Shown: positions 5,833-6,496 of the stretch, piece after piece
Layout of the letters: each line of letters opens with the position of its first letter
Numbering within the stretch: position 1 is the stretch's first letter
Origin: Planctomycetota bacterium
GTDB taxonomy: Bacteria > Planctomycetota > Planctomycetia > Pirellulales > Pirellulaceae
Direction: 5' to 3'
DNA length: 6,496 nucleotides
Assembly: GCA_026692885.1 (NCBI GenBank)
Contig: JAPLNJ010000254.1
Location: forward strand, 1-6,496
Notes under the pieces: model-generated
Told to the model about the DNA's origin: nothing
Database searches by the model: none
Seen by the model: only the letters and a program-made list of their open reading frames with translations
Program-made: the position numbers and the translations under genes

Positions 5833-5945
5833 AGGCGAGCGGCAGGAAATAACTTACCCGTAGGTCGGCCTGTCCAGGCTGATCGGGACGGTCTTGGAAG
5901 ACCATCCTACATTAAGTCGGGTAAGCTATTTCCTGCCGCTCGCCT
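5833..5945. repeat. Nested palindrome upstream of the long gene
   Basis: The outer arms 5833-5860 and 5918-5945 are 28 bp inverted copies with a single mismatch (AGGCGAGCGGCAGGAAAT outermost). Between them sits a second unit (5860-5910, GTAGG to CCTAC) made of two adjacent small hairpins: TCGGCCTG/CAGGCTGA and GACGGTCTT/AAGACCATC, each with one mismatch. It lies about 145 bp upstream of the GTG start, so it could insulate the gene from transcription arriving from the right. It is probably a dispersed repeat with another inserted in it. Confidence 0.72.
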
Positions 5946-6172
5946 CATCACCATCCTGATGCTGGCGCCGGCCGCCTTGGTTTACCGGTTGGCCTTGGTT
6001 CGGCGCAACGGTTCCTGGTCCATCAATCTCCTGCAGGGATTCGCCAGCACCACGACCAGCCTCACCGACAACAGCCTTGATGATCTGGTCCTGAGTCCCA
6101 CTCCGACGAACGGCTCCAGCGACAGCATCGACGGCATCGTCACGGCCACTGCGGCGAACATCTCGGAACCCC
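5946..6172 (+). pseudogene. Possible remnant of an unidentified plus-strand gene
   Basis: The frame read as LITILMLAPAALVYRLALV through SLDDLVLSPTPT to ATAANISE has GC at the third codon position in roughly 84 percent of codons, well above the first and second positions. That is the signature of real coding sequence in a high-GC genome. It has no credible start: its left edge is the palindrome ending at 5945. At the right it runs into a hairpin repeat at 6174. I do not recognise the product. It may be a middle piece of a gene broken by repeat insertions on both sides. Minus-strand frames over the same DNA look less protein-like. Confidence 0.28.
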
Positions 6173-6173
6173 T

Positions 6174-6243
6174 CGTTCCCAGGCTCTGCCTGGGAACGCA
6201 CTGCCTTGCCGGCTCCGTCGGCCTGCTTACGAGGCGGAGCCTC
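6174..6243. repeat. Hairpin repeat pair interrupting the right-hand remnant
   Basis: CGTTCCCAGGC (6174-6184) and its exact complement (6188-6198) form an 11-bp hairpin with a TCT loop. After a short spacer, GAGGC/GCCTC (6231-6243) makes a smaller hairpin. I recall the combination of a CGTTCCCAGGC hairpin with a GAGGCGGAGCCTC tail as a very common dispersed repeat in planctomycetes and some other bacteria; this is from memory and unchecked. Confidence 0.65.
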
Positions 6244-6253
6244 GCGTCCAGTG

Positions 6254-6496
6254 TCGAAAGCATGTTCACCGCGACCCGACGAGAAGACGTATTCGCTGGA
6301 CGGGCGACAAGTGCTACTTTGGGAAGAGTTGGGCACCGGCGCGCCGGCCTCGATCGTAACCTTGCGAAATGCTAGCACCAAACGGTTTTTTGCGGTGGGA
6401 GTGGCAAGAATGAGGTTTAATGTTGTCGCCTGGACGGGGCTTGCCGCGAGGGCTCAGACGTACAGAATTCAAAATTGGCGGTTTGGCGACTTTGCC
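6254..6496 (+). other. Open plus-strand frame running off the window, product unknown
   Basis: In the frame reading DEKTYSLDGRQVLLWEELG at 6278 onwards and then APASIVTLRNAS, there is no stop from 6254 to the window end. The protein-like look and moderate third-position GC of this part hint that it continues the remnant left of the hairpin repeat, in a shifted frame. Past about 6390 the sequence becomes less convincing. No start codon or ribosome-binding site supports an independent gene, and a minus-strand reading of the same phase cannot be excluded. Confidence 0.18.

Noticed and set aside
5926..6381. Minus-strand 151-codon open frame upstream of the large gene
   Set aside because: It would start with TTG, has no clear ribosome-binding site, passes through a hairpin repeat and ends inside the palindrome at 5918-5945. 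Third-position GC over 5946-6172 favours the plus strand.

Overview
The window is high-GC bacterial DNA dominated by one very long gene on the minus strand (stop at 797, preferred GTG start at 5689). The flanks are made almost entirely of palindromic repeats and broken gene pieces. The small hairpin repeats, a 7-bp 'GATTTGA' repeat, a decayed Uma2-type fragment and the giant multidomain signalling protein together suggest a planctomycete, probably a Pirellulales relative. That assignment rests on pattern memory, not on a marker gene.

The long gene encodes about 1630 residues with four recognisable modules in order. They are an N-terminal nucleoside phosphorylase/nucleosidase domain (PNP/MTAN-like, about 6-288), a CHAT caspase-like protease (about 318-720, His541 and Cys612), a STAND/NB-ARC-type ATPase (about 760-1140), and C-terminal TPR repeats (about 1398-1615). 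This is the layout of an NLR-like sensor: TPRs to sense, STAND to switch and oligomerise, PNP and CHAT as two candidate effectors on one chain. A role in antiphage defence or programmed cell death is inferred from the family; no phage- or protease-target gene lies in the window.

Four unrelated repeat elements sit inside this reading frame without breaking it: a double hairpin at 4747-4807, a palindrome at 2958-3043, a 7-bp tandem array at 2127-2213 and a palindrome at 1564-1692. Each falls between domains or in a loop, so the protein has absorbed roughly 120 residues of repeat-derived sequence.

Left flank (1-796): a perfect 31-bp palindrome (33-97), a frameshifted Uma2-family remnant (about 182-318), a composite palindrome (423-555), and a 125-bp MITE-like element (621-745). 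The MITE-like element is bounded by 8-bp direct repeats and appears to have landed inside another palindrome, whose second half lies just downstream of the main stop codon.

Right flank (5690-6496): a likely ribosome-binding site and weak promoter for the long gene, a nested palindrome (5833-5945), and a plus-strand stretch with coding-like third-position GC (5946-6172). That stretch runs into a further hairpin repeat (6174-6243), followed by an open but unrecognised plus-strand frame to the window edge. No tRNA, rRNA, CRISPR array or complete transposase gene was seen.
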